From Bacillota bacterium (GTDB lineage: Bacteria; Bacillota; Clostridia; Christensenellales; SZUA-584), in NCBI GenBank assembly GCA_023415915.1, contig JAEZIZ010000112.1, forward strand, positions 1-64,000: DNA of 64,000 nucleotides. Direction: 5' to 3'. The notes beneath the pieces were generated by a model. It worked only from the letters and a program-made list of their open reading frames with translations. It searched no databases and was not told the DNA's origin. A program made the translations under genes and the position numbers. Numbering within the stretch: the stretch's first letter is position 1; each line of letters opens with the position of its first letter. Positions 22,976 through 32,549 of this stretch are shown here, piece by piece.

Positions 22976-23731
22976 TTATAATCTTACCGGTATGTTCTCA
23001 CGCAGGAAGTAATCCTTCACGTCCCGCACGGTATATTCCCCGTAGTGGAATATCGACGCTACGAGCACCGCGTCAGCGCCCACGGCCAGCACGTCCTTGA
23101 AATGCTCGAGTTTACCCGCGCCTCCTGACGCAATCACCGGAATGTTTACCGCTTCGGCGACTGCTTTTGTCACCTCAATGTCGTATCCGTCCTTTGTGCC
23201 GTCGGTGTCCATGCTGGTGAGCAGTATTTCGCCTGCGCCCCTTCTTTCGGCCTCTATTGCCCACTCCAGCGCATCGCGCCCGGTGTTTACGCGCCCGCCG
23301 TTTATGTAAACGTCCCAGCCATCGCCGCTGCGTTTTTTGACGTCTATCGCGCATACCACACACTGGCTGCCGAATCTCTCCGCAGCCTCGGATATGAGGG
23401 TTGGATTTAACAGCGCCGCCGAGTTTACCGATATCTTGTCCGCGCCCATCTTCAGCATGTTGCGAAAGTCGTCTACTGTACGTATGCCGCCGCCCACCGT
23501 AAGCGGTATGAACACCTGCTCGGCGGTTTTGGCGACTACGTCGCTCATGATGTTTCTTTTATCAGCCGACGCCGTGATATCGAGAAACACGAGCTCGTCC
23601 GCGCCCGCTTCGTTAAACGCTTTGGCCATCTCCACGGGATCACCCGCGTCGCGTATGCCGACGAAGTTTATTCCTTTCACTACTCGCCCCGCGTCCACAT
23701 CGAGGCAGGGTATTATTCTCTTTGTCAGCAT
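22976..23731 (-). CDS. hisF: Imidazole glycerol phosphate synthase cyclase subunit
   Basis: 251 residues, full-length TIM barrel. MLTKRIIPCLDVDAGRVVKG with catalytic Asp in CLDVD, and the second catalytic Asp in LLTSMDTDGTKDGYD; phosphate loops VGGGIR and ASGGAG. It uses ammonia from HisH to form IGP and AICAR. Its start is 3 bases after the hisA stop. Confidence 0.97.
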   Translation of the reverse strand: MLTKRIIPCLDVDAGRVVKGINFVGIRDAGDPVEMAKAFNEAGADELVFLDITASADKRNIMSDVVAKTAEQVFIPLTVGGGIRTVDDFRNMLKMGADKISVNSAALLNPTLISEAAERFGSQCVVCAIDVKKRSGDGWDVYINGGRVNTGRDALEWAIEAERRGAGEILLTSMDTDGTKDGYDIEVTKAVAEAVNIPVIASGGAGKLEHFKDVLAVGADAVLVASIFHYGEYTVRDVKDYFLRENIPVRL

Positions 23732-23734
23732 GCG

Positions 23735-24448
23735 TTAAGCCCCCAGTTCTATCGCTTCGGCAAGGTCAATAGCGCCTGTGTAAAGCGCCTTACCTATTAT
23801 GACGCCTTCGGCGCCCGCCTTTTTGACGCTTATTACGTCTTCTATAGAGCTCATGCCGCCCGATGCTATGACTTTAAGCCCGGTTTTTGCGATCATGTCT
23901 TTTATGCCCTGTATATTCGGCCCGGTGAGCATTCCGTCCCTAGAGATATCAGTATATACGGCCGTCGTAATGCCGCGGGCTTTCATATCGAGCGCGAGCA
24001 TAGCGGCGTCTGCGCCGGTGTCTTCCGCCCAGCCCTTTGTCGCTACCTTGCCGTCTTTTAAGTCCAGCCCCAGCACTATGCGGCCCGGGTATTTGGCGCA
24101 GGCCACGGAAACCAGCCCGGGCTGCTCAAACGCCGCCGTGCCTATAATCACGCGCCATATGCCAAGCTCGCCGAGGCGGACGTCTATGTCCTCCATAGTG
24201 CGCACTCCCCCGCCGAGTTGAACGGGTATGCTGACTGCGTCAAGTATGCGCGCTACAGTACCGCGGTTGGAAAACGTGCCCGAAAACGCAGCGTCAAGAT
24301 CTACAATATGCAGGAACTTCGCGCCCGAGTCTTGCCACTTAAGCGCCATTTCCGCAGGGTCGCCGTACTCCGTAGCCTGTTCCATATCGCCCATCTTAAG
24401 CCGCACGCATGTGCCGTTTTTAATGTCTATTGCCGGATATATATTCAT
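23735..24448 (-). CDS. hisA: ProFAR isomerase
   Basis: 237 residues; TIM barrel related to HisF. Catalytic Asp in IYPAIDIKNG and second Asp in VYTDISRDG; LGGGVRTMED phosphate loop. It opens the ribose ring of ProFAR to PRFAR. Overlaps hisH by 4 bases. Confidence 0.97.
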   Translation of the reverse strand: MNIYPAIDIKNGTCVRLKMGDMEQATEYGDPAEMALKWQDSGAKFLHIVDLDAAFSGTFSNRGTVARILDAVSIPVQLGGGVRTMEDIDVRLGELGIWRVIIGTAAFEQPGLVSVACAKYPGRIVLGLDLKDGKVATKGWAEDTGADAAMLALDMKARGITTAVYTDISRDGMLTGPNIQGIKDMIAKTGLKVIASGGMSSIEDVISVKKAGAEGVIIGKALYTGAIDLAEAIELGA

Positions 24449-25086
24449 TTGAGCGCTCCGAATCGTTTCAGCATATCTAGCCCTACGTCTCCGCTCTTTT
24501 CGGGATGGAACTGCAGGCCGTATATATTGTCTTTAGCGACTGCGGACGTAAACCTGTAACCGTATTCAGTTTCGGCTATTATGCATTCGTCCGGTACGCC
24601 CGAAGCATGATACGAATGCACGAAATACACGTATTTCCCCGCTTCGGCGGAGAATAGCGCGTTGTCGCGCGCTATAAGCTCGTTCCAGCCCATATGCGGC
24701 ACTTTAAGGCTTGGCGCGTCATACGAAGTAAAAGCTTCGCTACTTTCTGGCGACCCCGTGCCGAAACGCACTACGTCGCCGTGTATAAGCCCCAGTCCGC
24801 GGTGTTCGCCGTTTTCAAAGCTTTTTTCAAGCAGCAGCTGCATGCCAAGACATATGCCCAAAAAAGGCTTGCCCTTGCTTATTTCCGCCAGCATGGTGTC
24901 CTGCATGCCTGAAGCTTCGAGCGACGAGGCCGCGTCCTTAAACGCGCCCACGCCCGGCAGTACGATGTGGGATGCGTTTTTTATATCGGCATTGCTGCTT
25001 GTAATACACGCATCGAGCCCCAAAAACTCAAACGCCTTCTGCACGCTGCGCAGGTTGCCCATACCGTAGTCTATTATCGCTATCAT
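24445..25086 (-). CDS. hisH: Imidazole glycerol phosphate synthase glutaminase subunit
   Basis: About 213 residues from the ATG at 25086 (MIAIIDYGMGNLRSV), after GGGAG; a longer frame upstream runs into hisB and is not used. Class I amidotransferase: nucleophile Cys in FLGICLGMQLL, His and Glu in GLQFHPEKS. It supplies ammonia to HisF. Confidence 0.96.
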   Translation of the reverse strand: MIAIIDYGMGNLRSVQKAFEFLGLDACITSSNADIKNASHIVLPGVGAFKDAASSLEASGMQDTMLAEISKGKPFLGICLGMQLLLEKSFENGEHRGLGLIHGDVVRFGTGSPESSEAFTSYDAPSLKVPHMGWNELIARDNALFSAEAGKYVYFVHSYHASGVPDECIIAETEYGYRFTSAVAKDNIYGLQFHPEKSGDVGLDMLKRFGALK

Positions 25087-25090
25087 CGAA

Positions 25091-25675
25091 TTACAGCACT
25101 CCCTTTGTGGAAGGTATGCCGTTTGCTCTCGGGTCCCGCTCAAGCGCGAAACGCAATGCGCGCGCGGTTGCCTTGAATACCGCCTCGATTATATGATGCG
25201 AGTTCGAGCCGTAAAGCGCGCTTATGTGCAGCGTTACTTTTGCGGACATAGCAAACGCCCTGAAGAACTCCTCGAATATTTGCGATCCCACGCCGCCTAC
25301 CTGCTCGTCAGGGCAATTGACGCTGTATTGCAAGTAAGGTCTGCCCGAAAAATCCACGCTTGCGAAAGCAAGAGCTTCGTCCATTGGCAGGAACTGCGTT
25401 GAGTAGCGCGATATGCCCGATTTATCGCCGACGGCGGACGCGAACGCTTCGCCCAGCGCGATGCCAGTGTCTTCTATCGTGTGGTGCTCGTCGACGTTTA
25501 TATCGCCTTTTACGCTGAGCGAGAGGTCAAACAGGCCGTGCTTGGCGAAAAGGTCGAGCATGTGGTCGAAAAAGCCAATGCCCGTGCTTATCTGCCTTGA
25601 GCCGCTCCCGTCGATATTCAATGAGAGCTTAATGCTCGTCTCGCTTGTTTCCCTTGATATCTCGGCAGTCCTCAT
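25091..25675 (-). CDS. hisB: Imidazoleglycerol-phosphate dehydratase
   Basis: 194 residues, monofunctional (no phosphatase domain). Metal motifs FFDHMLDLFAKHG, DEHHTIEDTGIALG, and GSNSHHIIEAVFKA. Catalyses the sixth step. A separate histidinol-phosphatase and hisC are not in this cluster and must be encoded elsewhere. Confidence 0.97.
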   Translation of the reverse strand: MRTAEISRETSETSIKLSLNIDGSGSRQISTGIGFFDHMLDLFAKHGLFDLSLSVKGDINVDEHHTIEDTGIALGEAFASAVGDKSGISRYSTQFLPMDEALAFASVDFSGRPYLQYSVNCPDEQVGGVGSQIFEEFFRAFAMSAKVTLHISALYGSNSHHIIEAVFKATARALRFALERDPRANGIPSTKGVL

Positions 25676-25677
25676 TT

Positions 25678-26958
25678 TTAACCCTCCTCAAAACGTATGC
25701 ACGCGCTTTTCGCATGCGCCGTAAGCCCCTCTGATTCGGCGAACCGTTTTATGTCATTATAGCATGCGCTAAGGCTTTGTCTATCGTAACAAACGTAGTT
25801 GATGCGCTTTACGAAGTCGTCTACCGACAGCGGCGACGAGAATCTCGCCGTGCCGGATGTGGGAAGTATGTGGTTAGGCCCCGCGAAATAGTCTCCGAGC
25901 GGCTCGGGCGAATATTCGCCAAGGAACACGGCGCCCGCATTTTTAACGCTGCCAAGATACTGCCACGGGTTTTCCGTCAGTATCTCGAGGTGCTCGGGCG
26001 CAAAATCATTAGCGATATCGAACGCCTCGTCAAGCGACGCCGTTATTATAATAGTGCCGTAGTCCTCAACTGACTTTGCCGCTATCTCTTTCCTGGGCAG
26101 GAGTTTTAGCTGCCTCTCTATTTCGGCGGACGCTTTTTGCGCAAGCTCCCTGCTCGGCGTTATAAGAACGCTCGCCGCTTTCTCGTCGTGCTCCGCCTGC
26201 GAGAGGAAATCCGCGGCTACATAAGAGGGATTGGCGTTTTCGCCCGCTATTATGAGCACTTCGGAAGGCCCCGCTATCATGTCTATGCCTGCCTCGCCGA
26301 AAACCTCGCGCTTTGCCGCCGCGACATATGCATTGCCGGGGCCGGTTATTATATCTACTTTTGGCACGCTCTCCGTGCCGTACGCGAGCGCTGCTATTGC
26401 CTGCGCGCCCCCGATTTTAAGTATCACGTCTGCACCCGCAAGGTCCGCCGCGACTAGCACGAGCGGCTCTATGCGCCCGTCCCTGCCCGGCGGCGTTGAC
26501 ATTATTATCTCGCCTACGCCCGCAATTTTAGCGGGTATTATGTTCATAAGCACGCTGGAAGGGTATGCGGCTTTACCGCCCGGCACGTATACGCCGACGC
26601 GAGAAAGAGGCAGTATCAGCGAGCCGGTAACGGCGCCGCCTGCTTCCTTCCGGAAGCCTTCGCGCTTTTGCAGCTCATGGAACGCGGCTATGTTGGCGGC
26701 GCTCTTTTTAAGAGTTTCGAGCAAGTCGGCAACGCTTGCGTACGCTTCTTCTATTTCGTTTTTGCTCACGCGTATATTGTCTTTGTTTATATCGAAGCCG
26801 TCGAACTTTTTTGTATACTCGAACAGCGCCTCGTCGCCCCTTTGGGCAACGTCGCTTACTATGCGCTTTACCGCCGAAACTACGCTCTCGTCGGTTGTCG
26901 GTTTTCTTTTAAGTCGCTGCTTTACCAGCTCAGTTTCGTATGATTCGTATATGCGCAT
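25678..26958 (-). CDS. hisD: Histidinol dehydrogenase
   Basis: 426 residues, the usual length. GPGNAYVAAAKREVFG and AGPSEVLIIA motifs; catalytic Glu-His in DFAPEHLEI. Zinc- and NAD-dependent oxidation of histidinol to histidine. Two bases separate it from hisB and hisG. Confidence 0.97.
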   Translation of the reverse strand: MRIYESYETELVKQRLKRKPTTDESVVSAVKRIVSDVAQRGDEALFEYTKKFDGFDINKDNIRVSKNEIEEAYASVADLLETLKKSAANIAAFHELQKREGFRKEAGGAVTGSLILPLSRVGVYVPGGKAAYPSSVLMNIIPAKIAGVGEIIMSTPPGRDGRIEPLVLVAADLAGADVILKIGGAQAIAALAYGTESVPKVDIITGPGNAYVAAAKREVFGEAGIDMIAGPSEVLIIAGENANPSYVAADFLSQAEHDEKAASVLITPSRELAQKASAEIERQLKLLPRKEIAAKSVEDYGTIIITASLDEAFDIANDFAPEHLEILTENPWQYLGSVKNAGAVFLGEYSPEPLGDYFAGPNHILPTSGTARFSSPLSVDDFVKRINYVCYDRQSLSACYNDIKRFAESEGLTAHAKSACIRFEEG

Positions 26959-26960
26959 AA

Positions 26961-27590
26961 TTATTCCCCCACGGCGGCCCTTATACGCTCTATAAGCGGC
27001 ATTATGTCTTTGTACTTTATCTTAAGGCTCGCCCTGTTAACCGCGAGCCGCGCGGACACGCCGCACACCTCTTCCATTATTACAAGGCCGTTTTCCTCGA
27101 GCGTTCTGCCGCTTTCCACTATGTCGAGTATTACGTCGGAAAGCCCGAGTATAGGCCCGAGTTCCACACTGCCGTTAAGCTTTATGCACTCTATGGATTC
27201 TCCCTTTGAAGCGTAGTATTTCTTTGCCGTCTCGGGATACTTCGTAGCCACGCGCAGCACAGACGACGTAAGCGAATTGGTCCTTTCGGGATAACCGGCT
27301 ATTACGAGCCTGCATTTTCCGAACTTTAAATCGGCCATCTCGTAAAGCGGCAGCCCCGCTTCCATAAGCGTATCCTTGCCTACGATGCCCATATCGGCGA
27401 CGCCGTGATCCACATACGTAGGAACGTCGGAGGGCTTAACGAGTATGAACCGTATATCGTTTTTGCTGTCATAAAAAACAAGCTTGCGTGTGTCCGCGAA
27501 TATATCGGCGCACTCCACACCGCACTTTTCCAGAAGCTCCATAGATTTTTCCGCCAGCCTTCCCTTTGCCAGCGCTATCGTTATACGCAT
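26961..27590 (-). CDS. hisG: ATP phosphoribosyltransferase, short catalytic subunit
   Basis: 209 residues from ATG 27590 (MRITIALAKGRL), after GGTGGAG. PRPP motif DVILDIVESGRTLEENGL. It lacks the C-terminal regulatory domain, so it is the short form that needs HisZ, encoded immediately upstream. Commits ATP and PRPP to histidine synthesis; feedback inhibition acts through HisZ. Confidence 0.96.
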   Translation of the reverse strand: MRITIALAKGRLAEKSMELLEKCGVECADIFADTRKLVFYDSKNDIRFILVKPSDVPTYVDHGVADMGIVGKDTLMEAGLPLYEMADLKFGKCRLVIAGYPERTNSLTSSVLRVATKYPETAKKYYASKGESIECIKLNGSVELGPILGLSDVILDIVESGRTLEENGLVIMEEVCGVSARLAVNRASLKIKYKDIMPLIERIRAAVGE

Positions 27591-27591
27591 G

Positions 27592-28779
27592 TCAATACTC
27601 CACCTTACGGCCTTCCGCGTCAAAGAACACCGCGATCGAGGCCTTTGTATCGTTTTTAAGCTTTATAAGCTCCTCTGTGCCAAGGCCGGGCGAGAACACC
27701 GTACGGCGGCCTTTTACCCTTAATTCTTCCGCATATGCCGACGCCGCGGCGCAGGCGGCCATATCGCAGGAAATCACCGCGTATGTGTCATACCCGCCTT
27801 TAAGCAGCCCCTGACGCTCCATCGCTATCATTACGCGCTTTATGCCCAGCGAAAATCCCGTCGCGGGAGAGGGCGAGCCGAACTTTGCGAGCAGCCCGTC
27901 GTACCTGCCGCCCGAAGCCACGGGGAAGCCTATGCCGGGCGTGATGCCGCGGAACACTATGCCCGAATAATAAGCAATGTCGTGCAGTATGCCAAAATCT
28001 ACGGATATATAGTCCTCATAGCCCAGCTCTGAAAGCAGCAGATACACGCTGCGCAGGTTTTCCACCGCGTCCCTGCACCCCGGGTCATCCGAAAGCTCCA
28101 GCGCTTTGTCGAACACCTCATGCCCTCCGAAAAGGTCGGGCAGCTTTGATATCTGCTCTTTTAATCGCCCGGTGATGCCTAACTGCTGCGTTATATTGTT
28201 TATCGCCATAGCGTCTTTTGAGTCTACGGCATGGCGCAGTCTTTCCGTTTGCTGCTCGTCAAGGCCGAGTCCGCCGATAAGCGATTTGAAAAATGCTACC
28301 TGCCCCAAGTCTATCGTAAACTCTAAAAGCCCGGCGGTCTTAAGCGATTTTATCGCAAGCGATATAACCTCGGCGTCCGCTTGGAAGCGCCCGTCGCCTA
28401 TGAGCTCTACGCCCGCCTGAGTGAATTCCCCCGCCTTGCCTATCGAAGGCTCGGCGGACGCGAACGAATTCTGTATATAGAACAGCCGCTTTATACCGGG
28501 CAGCAGTTTCGTCGCGGCGACCCTTGCGATGGGCACGGTGATGTCGGGGCGCAGCACGAGTATCCGTCCGCGCGAGTCCACAAACTTTATCATGGTCTCC
28601 TGCATGTAAGAGCCCACGCCGCTTTGAAACGCGTCTATAAACTCGTACGCGGGCGTCTCTATCTCCTCATAGCCCGAAACGATAAATCCGTTTCTGAGAT
28701 CGCTTTCTATATTCTTTTTTATGCGGCATTCGGCCGGCAGGCAGTCTTCCACGCCGTCCGGCACATGCTTTTCATACAT
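27592..28779 (-). CDS. hisZ: ATP phosphoribosyltransferase regulatory subunit
   Basis: About 395 residues from ATG 28779 (GAGGCG nine bases before); a start at 28794 is the alternative. HisRS-like class II fold: motif 2 IKRLFYIQNSFASAEP, motif 3-like ATGFSLGIKRVMIA, but no anticodon-binding domain of HisRS length. Paralogue of HisRS that binds histidine and controls short HisG. First gene of the operon. Confidence 0.92.
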   Translation of the reverse strand: MYEKHVPDGVEDCLPAECRIKKNIESDLRNGFIVSGYEEIETPAYEFIDAFQSGVGSYMQETMIKFVDSRGRILVLRPDITVPIARVAATKLLPGIKRLFYIQNSFASAEPSIGKAGEFTQAGVELIGDGRFQADAEVISLAIKSLKTAGLLEFTIDLGQVAFFKSLIGGLGLDEQQTERLRHAVDSKDAMAINNITQQLGITGRLKEQISKLPDLFGGHEVFDKALELSDDPGCRDAVENLRSVYLLLSELGYEDYISVDFGILHDIAYYSGIVFRGITPGIGFPVASGGRYDGLLAKFGSPSPATGFSLGIKRVMIAMERQGLLKGGYDTYAVISCDMAACAAASAYAEELRVKGRRTVFSPGLGTEELIKLKNDTKASIAVFFDAEGRKVEY

Positions 28780-28797
28780 CGCTTTTCGCCTCATTAT

Positions 28798-28837
28798 TAC
28801 TATTTAGCGTATTAGCATGCTAATACGCTAAATAGTA
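28798..28837. promoter_or_regulatory. Perfect 40-bp palindrome: probable his operon operator
   Basis: Twenty-base arms (TACTATTTAGCGTATTAGCA and its exact complement) with no loop. It overlaps the -10 of the his promoter and the expected transcription start, so a bound dimer would block initiation. A TrpR-family YerC/HisR-type repressor is a possible partner in Firmicutes; that protein is not in the window. Confidence 0.8.
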
Positions 28838-28862
28838 TATCGGTATATATGTATATTGTCAA
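28834..28862 (-). promoter_or_regulatory. Sigma-A promoter of the his operon
   Basis: Minus strand TTGACA (28857-28862), 17-base spacer, TATACT (28834-28839). The -10 shares four bases with the palindrome. No T-box or attenuator is seen in the short leader. Confidence 0.82.
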
Positions 28863-28905
28863 CAGTTTTTTTACTGCGGGAATTAAGTAATGAGATATTA
28901 TATGC

Positions 28906-30918
28906 TCAATTGACGGCTGTTTGCTCGAATTTTATGTCGAAGCGCGAGCGAGCCGCGCGTTCAAGAACGCGATACAGCTCTTTATTTTGTCTGGACAGGT
29001 CTTTTGCTATCTGCTGCGTTTCTTTTAATAGCTTCATATCGCGTATCAAATTGGCCATATACAGGTCGGAAACGCCGCTCTGCTTGCTGCCAAGATACTC
29101 GCCGGGGCCCCTTAGCCTTAAATCCTCCTCGGCTATCTTGTACCCGTCGTTCGTCTTTGTAAGTATTTTAAGCCTCTCGTTATCGGCGCCCTCATACATA
29201 AGGAAGCAGTAAGAGCGCTTTACTCCCCTGCCTACCCTGCCGCGCAGCTGATGAAGCTGTGCGAGACCGAACCTTTCTGCATTTTCTATCACCATTATCG
29301 TAGCGTCGGGTATGTCGATGCCGACCTCAATAACGGTTGTGGACACGAGTATGTCGTAGTGCTTGTCCCTAAAGTCTTTGAGCGTCTCATTTTTCTCCGC
29401 CGCACTCATGCGGCCGTGCAGCAGCGCGACGCGGCTAAATCGTTTTTTAAGCAGCTCGTACACTTCTTCTGACGAGCGCATGCCGTTTTCTTCGCTCTGC
29501 TCTATTACGGGACACACCACAAACACCTGCGACCCTCCCGCTATCTCCTTCTCAATAAACCCGTACATATCGCTTCGCTTGGCTTCGGGCACGCAGAACG
29601 TGGCGACAGGAGTCCTGCCCGGCGGCATCTCATCTATTATCGACATATCCGTCTTGCCGTAGAGTATCAGTGCGAGCGTCCTCGGTATCGGCGTTGCGGA
29701 CATAATCAGTATGTGCGGCGCTTTGGACTTCGTTTCTAGAAGCGCCCGCTGCCCCACGCCGAACCTGTGCTGCTCGTCAGTTATAACGAGCCCCAGACGC
29801 GCGAACTGCACGTTATCGTAAAGCACGGCGTGAGTGCCTATAACGATGTCGGTAAGACCGCCCGCTATGTTTTCATACGCAGCCCTCCGCTGGGCTGACG
29901 GCGTGCTGCCGGTAAGCAGTTCTATGTTAACGCCGGGGAAAACGCGCTGCGCGTTTTCAAAGTGCTGCCGCGAGAGCACCTCTGTAGGCGCCATCATTAC
30001 GCACTGAAAGCCGTTTTGTATGCATATATGCATTGCGTAAAACGCAGGAATGGTTTTGCCGCTGCCTACGTCGCCCTGCAGCAGGCGGTTCATGGGCTTT
30101 GTGCCCGCAAGGTCGCCTTCTATCTCGCTCATTACCCTAAGCTGCGCGTTTGTAAGCCGGAAGCTAATGCGTTCCAGGAACTGCTGCCTTAAATCAGGGC
30201 CGCACTTCATCGGATGCGCGCTGTCTTCCTTTTCCGATTCGTGCGAAAGCAGCGCGATATTGAACAGCAGCAGCTCTTCAAATATAAGGCGGCGCTTTGC
30301 AAGTTCGAGCGAAGCCTCGTTTTCAGGGAAATGAACGTTTGAAAGCGCGAAGTTGATTTCGGCAAGATTATGCTCCGCCCGGAAGTCGTTAGTAAACAAG
30401 TCTGGTATGCTGCCGCAGTGTTTGTCGAGCGCCTCGCGCATTATAAGCCGCATAACCTTCTGCGTAAGCCCCATAGTAAGCGGATACACAGCCATGAGCC
30501 CTTCGCTCTGCCGACCTTCTTTCTCGATGTGCGGGTTTGTAAACTGCAGGTTTCTGCCGACGCGTTTTGTTTTGCCAAACACGTATACGGTATCGCCGCT
30601 CTTATACATGTTGCGAATATATGGCTGGTTAAAAAAAACAGCCTCCGTCCTGCCCGTTTCGTCCTGAAGCGTAAACGTTACAAGAGAGAGACCTTTTTTT
30701 ATTCTTCTCAGCACCGGCTCCTTTGCTATCCTGGCCGTTATATTATATGTTTCGTCCTCTTTTAAAGCGGATATCTTTACGGAGGAGCCTTGCGACTCGT
30801 AGCCCCTCGGCATGTAATAAAGCAGATCACGGACGCTCTTTATGCCGAGTCTACCCAGCAGTACGGCCTTTTTGCCGCCAACGCCTTTAATACCGGTGAC
30901 CGCGTCGCCTAAGCCCAT
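28906..30918 (-). CDS. recG: ATP-dependent DNA helicase RecG
   Basis: 670 residues. N-terminal wedge/OB domain (DETYNITARIAKEPVLRRI), Walker A QGDVGSGKTIPAFYA, DEQH box (VITDEQHRFGVGQR), SATPIPRTLAL, and motif VI QLRGRVGRGVKRSYC. Remodels stalled replication forks and Holliday junctions. Its ATG overlaps the stop of the fakA-like gene by 1 base, as in the Bacillus gene neighbourhood. Confidence 0.97.
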   Translation of the reverse strand: MGLGDAVTGIKGVGGKKAVLLGRLGIKSVRDLLYYMPRGYESQGSSVKISALKEDETYNITARIAKEPVLRRIKKGLSLVTFTLQDETGRTEAVFFNQPYIRNMYKSGDTVYVFGKTKRVGRNLQFTNPHIEKEGRQSEGLMAVYPLTMGLTQKVMRLIMREALDKHCGSIPDLFTNDFRAEHNLAEINFALSNVHFPENEASLELAKRRLIFEELLLFNIALLSHESEKEDSAHPMKCGPDLRQQFLERISFRLTNAQLRVMSEIEGDLAGTKPMNRLLQGDVGSGKTIPAFYAMHICIQNGFQCVMMAPTEVLSRQHFENAQRVFPGVNIELLTGSTPSAQRRAAYENIAGGLTDIVIGTHAVLYDNVQFARLGLVITDEQHRFGVGQRALLETKSKAPHILIMSATPIPRTLALILYGKTDMSIIDEMPPGRTPVATFCVPEAKRSDMYGFIEKEIAGGSQVFVVCPVIEQSEENGMRSSEEVYELLKKRFSRVALLHGRMSAAEKNETLKDFRDKHYDILVSTTVIEVGIDIPDATIMVIENAERFGLAQLHQLRGRVGRGVKRSYCFLMYEGADNERLKILTKTNDGYKIAEEDLRLRGPGEYLGSKQSGVSDLYMANLIRDMKLLKETQQIAKDLSRQNKELYRVLERAARSRFDIKFEQTAVN

Positions 30919-32534
30919 TACTCCACCGCGAATATAAACTGATATACGGGCTGTCCGCCGAACTGCAGCTCTATATCATAATCCTCGTATTTCTTTTCCA
31001 CCATGTCGGCGACTTCTTTGGCAAGCTGCTCGCTTACGTCCTCGCCGTAGAATATCGTGATAACGCTGTCCTCTTCTTTTACCATGCCTTCAAGCAGCTT
31101 TTCGCAGGTAGTGAATATGTCGCCCGAGTGGCACGTTATTTCGCCGTCCGCTATGCCTATTATCTCGCCTTTCTTTATTGTCTGTCCGTTTATGTGCGAC
31201 TCCCTTACCGCGCTCGTTACCTGCCCGGTCTTGACGGTGGTTATGGCTTTGTTTATGCGCGCGGTGTTCTCTTCAAAGTCGAGGTCGGGGTTATACGCTA
31301 AAACTCCCGTTATGCCCTGCGGAAAAGACATCGTCGGTATAACGTGTACGTTTTTATTGGAAAATGCGGCAGCCTGTTCGGCAGCGAGTATTATATTCTT
31401 GTTGTTCGGGAAGACGAATACGTTGTCGGAAGGCGCTTTGTCTATAGCCTGCCTGATAGCTTCGGCGGAGGGGTTCATCGTCTGGCCGCCCTGTACTATC
31501 TCGTCTACCATAAACTCTTTGAATATATTTACTATGCCTTCGCCCGCCGCAACGGTTACTACCGCCATGTTCTTCTTTTCGGTTTTCGGGGGTCCTTCAA
31601 GCTCGGTATGCTGCTCGCGCATGTTATCTATTTTTATCTTGGACAGTTCGCCGAAGCGAAGCGCGAACTGCAGCGCCTTGCCCGGTACATTGGTATGCAC
31701 GTGCGTTTTGACAAGCTGCAAATCCCCCACGACGAGCACGCAGTCGCCTATGTGCATCAGCTTTTCCCTATACCTGTCGATATCGCTCTGCGTTACCGAA
31801 GGATTAAGGTTCTTTATGAAGAATTCCGTGCAGTATGCGTATTCTATATCGGCGGTGCTTATCGATTCCGTGAAATTGGCGGCAATCTCCTGATCCAGCG
31901 ATATGTCTTCGGTTATCGCCTCGCCGTCGAGAGCCATCTTAAACCCGCGGTATATCACGAGCAGCCCCTTGCCGCCCGCGTCCACAACGCCCGCTTCCTT
32001 CAGTACGGGAAGCATTTCAGGCGTTTTTTTCAATGTGAGCGCGCCCTGCTCCAACACCGCGTCCATAAGCGCAAATATGTTGTCGCCTCGGCTGACGCTT
32101 CTCATTGCAGCCTTGGCCATCTCTTTTGCCACCGTGAGTATAGTGCCTTCCTTGGGCTTCATTACGGCTTTATAAGCCGCGTCCACGCCTTCCTGCATAG
32201 CCCGAGCAAAGTCGCTTGCCCCCGCCGATTCAAGGCCGCTAAGGCTTCTTGCCATGCCGCGGAACAGCTGGGAAAGTATAACGCCCGAGTTGCCGCGCGC
32301 GCCTTTTAACGCGCCTAACGAAAGCGCGTCGCCAATGCTGCATATTTTTGCCGCGTCCGCAGATTTTACTTCTTTAACGGCAGAAAGCATAGTCAGCGAC
32401 ATATTTGTACCCGTATCTCCATCAGGAACGGGGAAAACGTTCAATGAATTTAAGCCTTTTTTGTTTTTTTCAAGCAAAGCCGCCGCGGAGAAAACCATGT
32501 CCTTGAACAGCTCGCCGGTAAACCTTTGATGCAT
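30918..32534 (-). CDS. fakA: DAK2-domain protein, fatty acid kinase FakA type
   Basis: 538 residues. N-terminal DhaL/DAK2 kinase domain with the nucleotide/metal signature NVFPVPDGDTGTNMSLT and GARGNSGVILSQLFRG; central part; C-terminal domain EDSVITIFYGEDVSE. In Staphylococcus the homologue phosphorylates fatty acids carried by FakB. Downstream of the Asp23-family gene, with a 15-base gap. Confidence 0.92.
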   Translation of the reverse strand: MHQRFTGELFKDMVFSAAALLEKNKKGLNSLNVFPVPDGDTGTNMSLTMLSAVKEVKSADAAKICSIGDALSLGALKGARGNSGVILSQLFRGMARSLSGLESAGASDFARAMQEGVDAAYKAVMKPKEGTILTVAKEMAKAAMRSVSRGDNIFALMDAVLEQGALTLKKTPEMLPVLKEAGVVDAGGKGLLVIYRGFKMALDGEAITEDISLDQEIAANFTESISTADIEYAYCTEFFIKNLNPSVTQSDIDRYREKLMHIGDCVLVVGDLQLVKTHVHTNVPGKALQFALRFGELSKIKIDNMREQHTELEGPPKTEKKNMAVVTVAAGEGIVNIFKEFMVDEIVQGGQTMNPSAEAIRQAIDKAPSDNVFVFPNNKNIILAAEQAAAFSNKNVHVIPTMSFPQGITGVLAYNPDLDFEENTARINKAITTVKTGQVTSAVRESHINGQTIKKGEIIGIADGEITCHSGDIFTTCEKLLEGMVKEEDSVITIFYGEDVSEQLAKEVADMVEKKYEDYDIELQFGGQPVYQFIFAVE

Positions 32535-32549
32535 TTTAACTTCCCCCTT

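Noticed and set aside
28780..28905. T-box or attenuator controlling the his operon
   Set aside because: The leader after the promoter is too short and no T-box sequence is seen; the palindrome explains regulation better.
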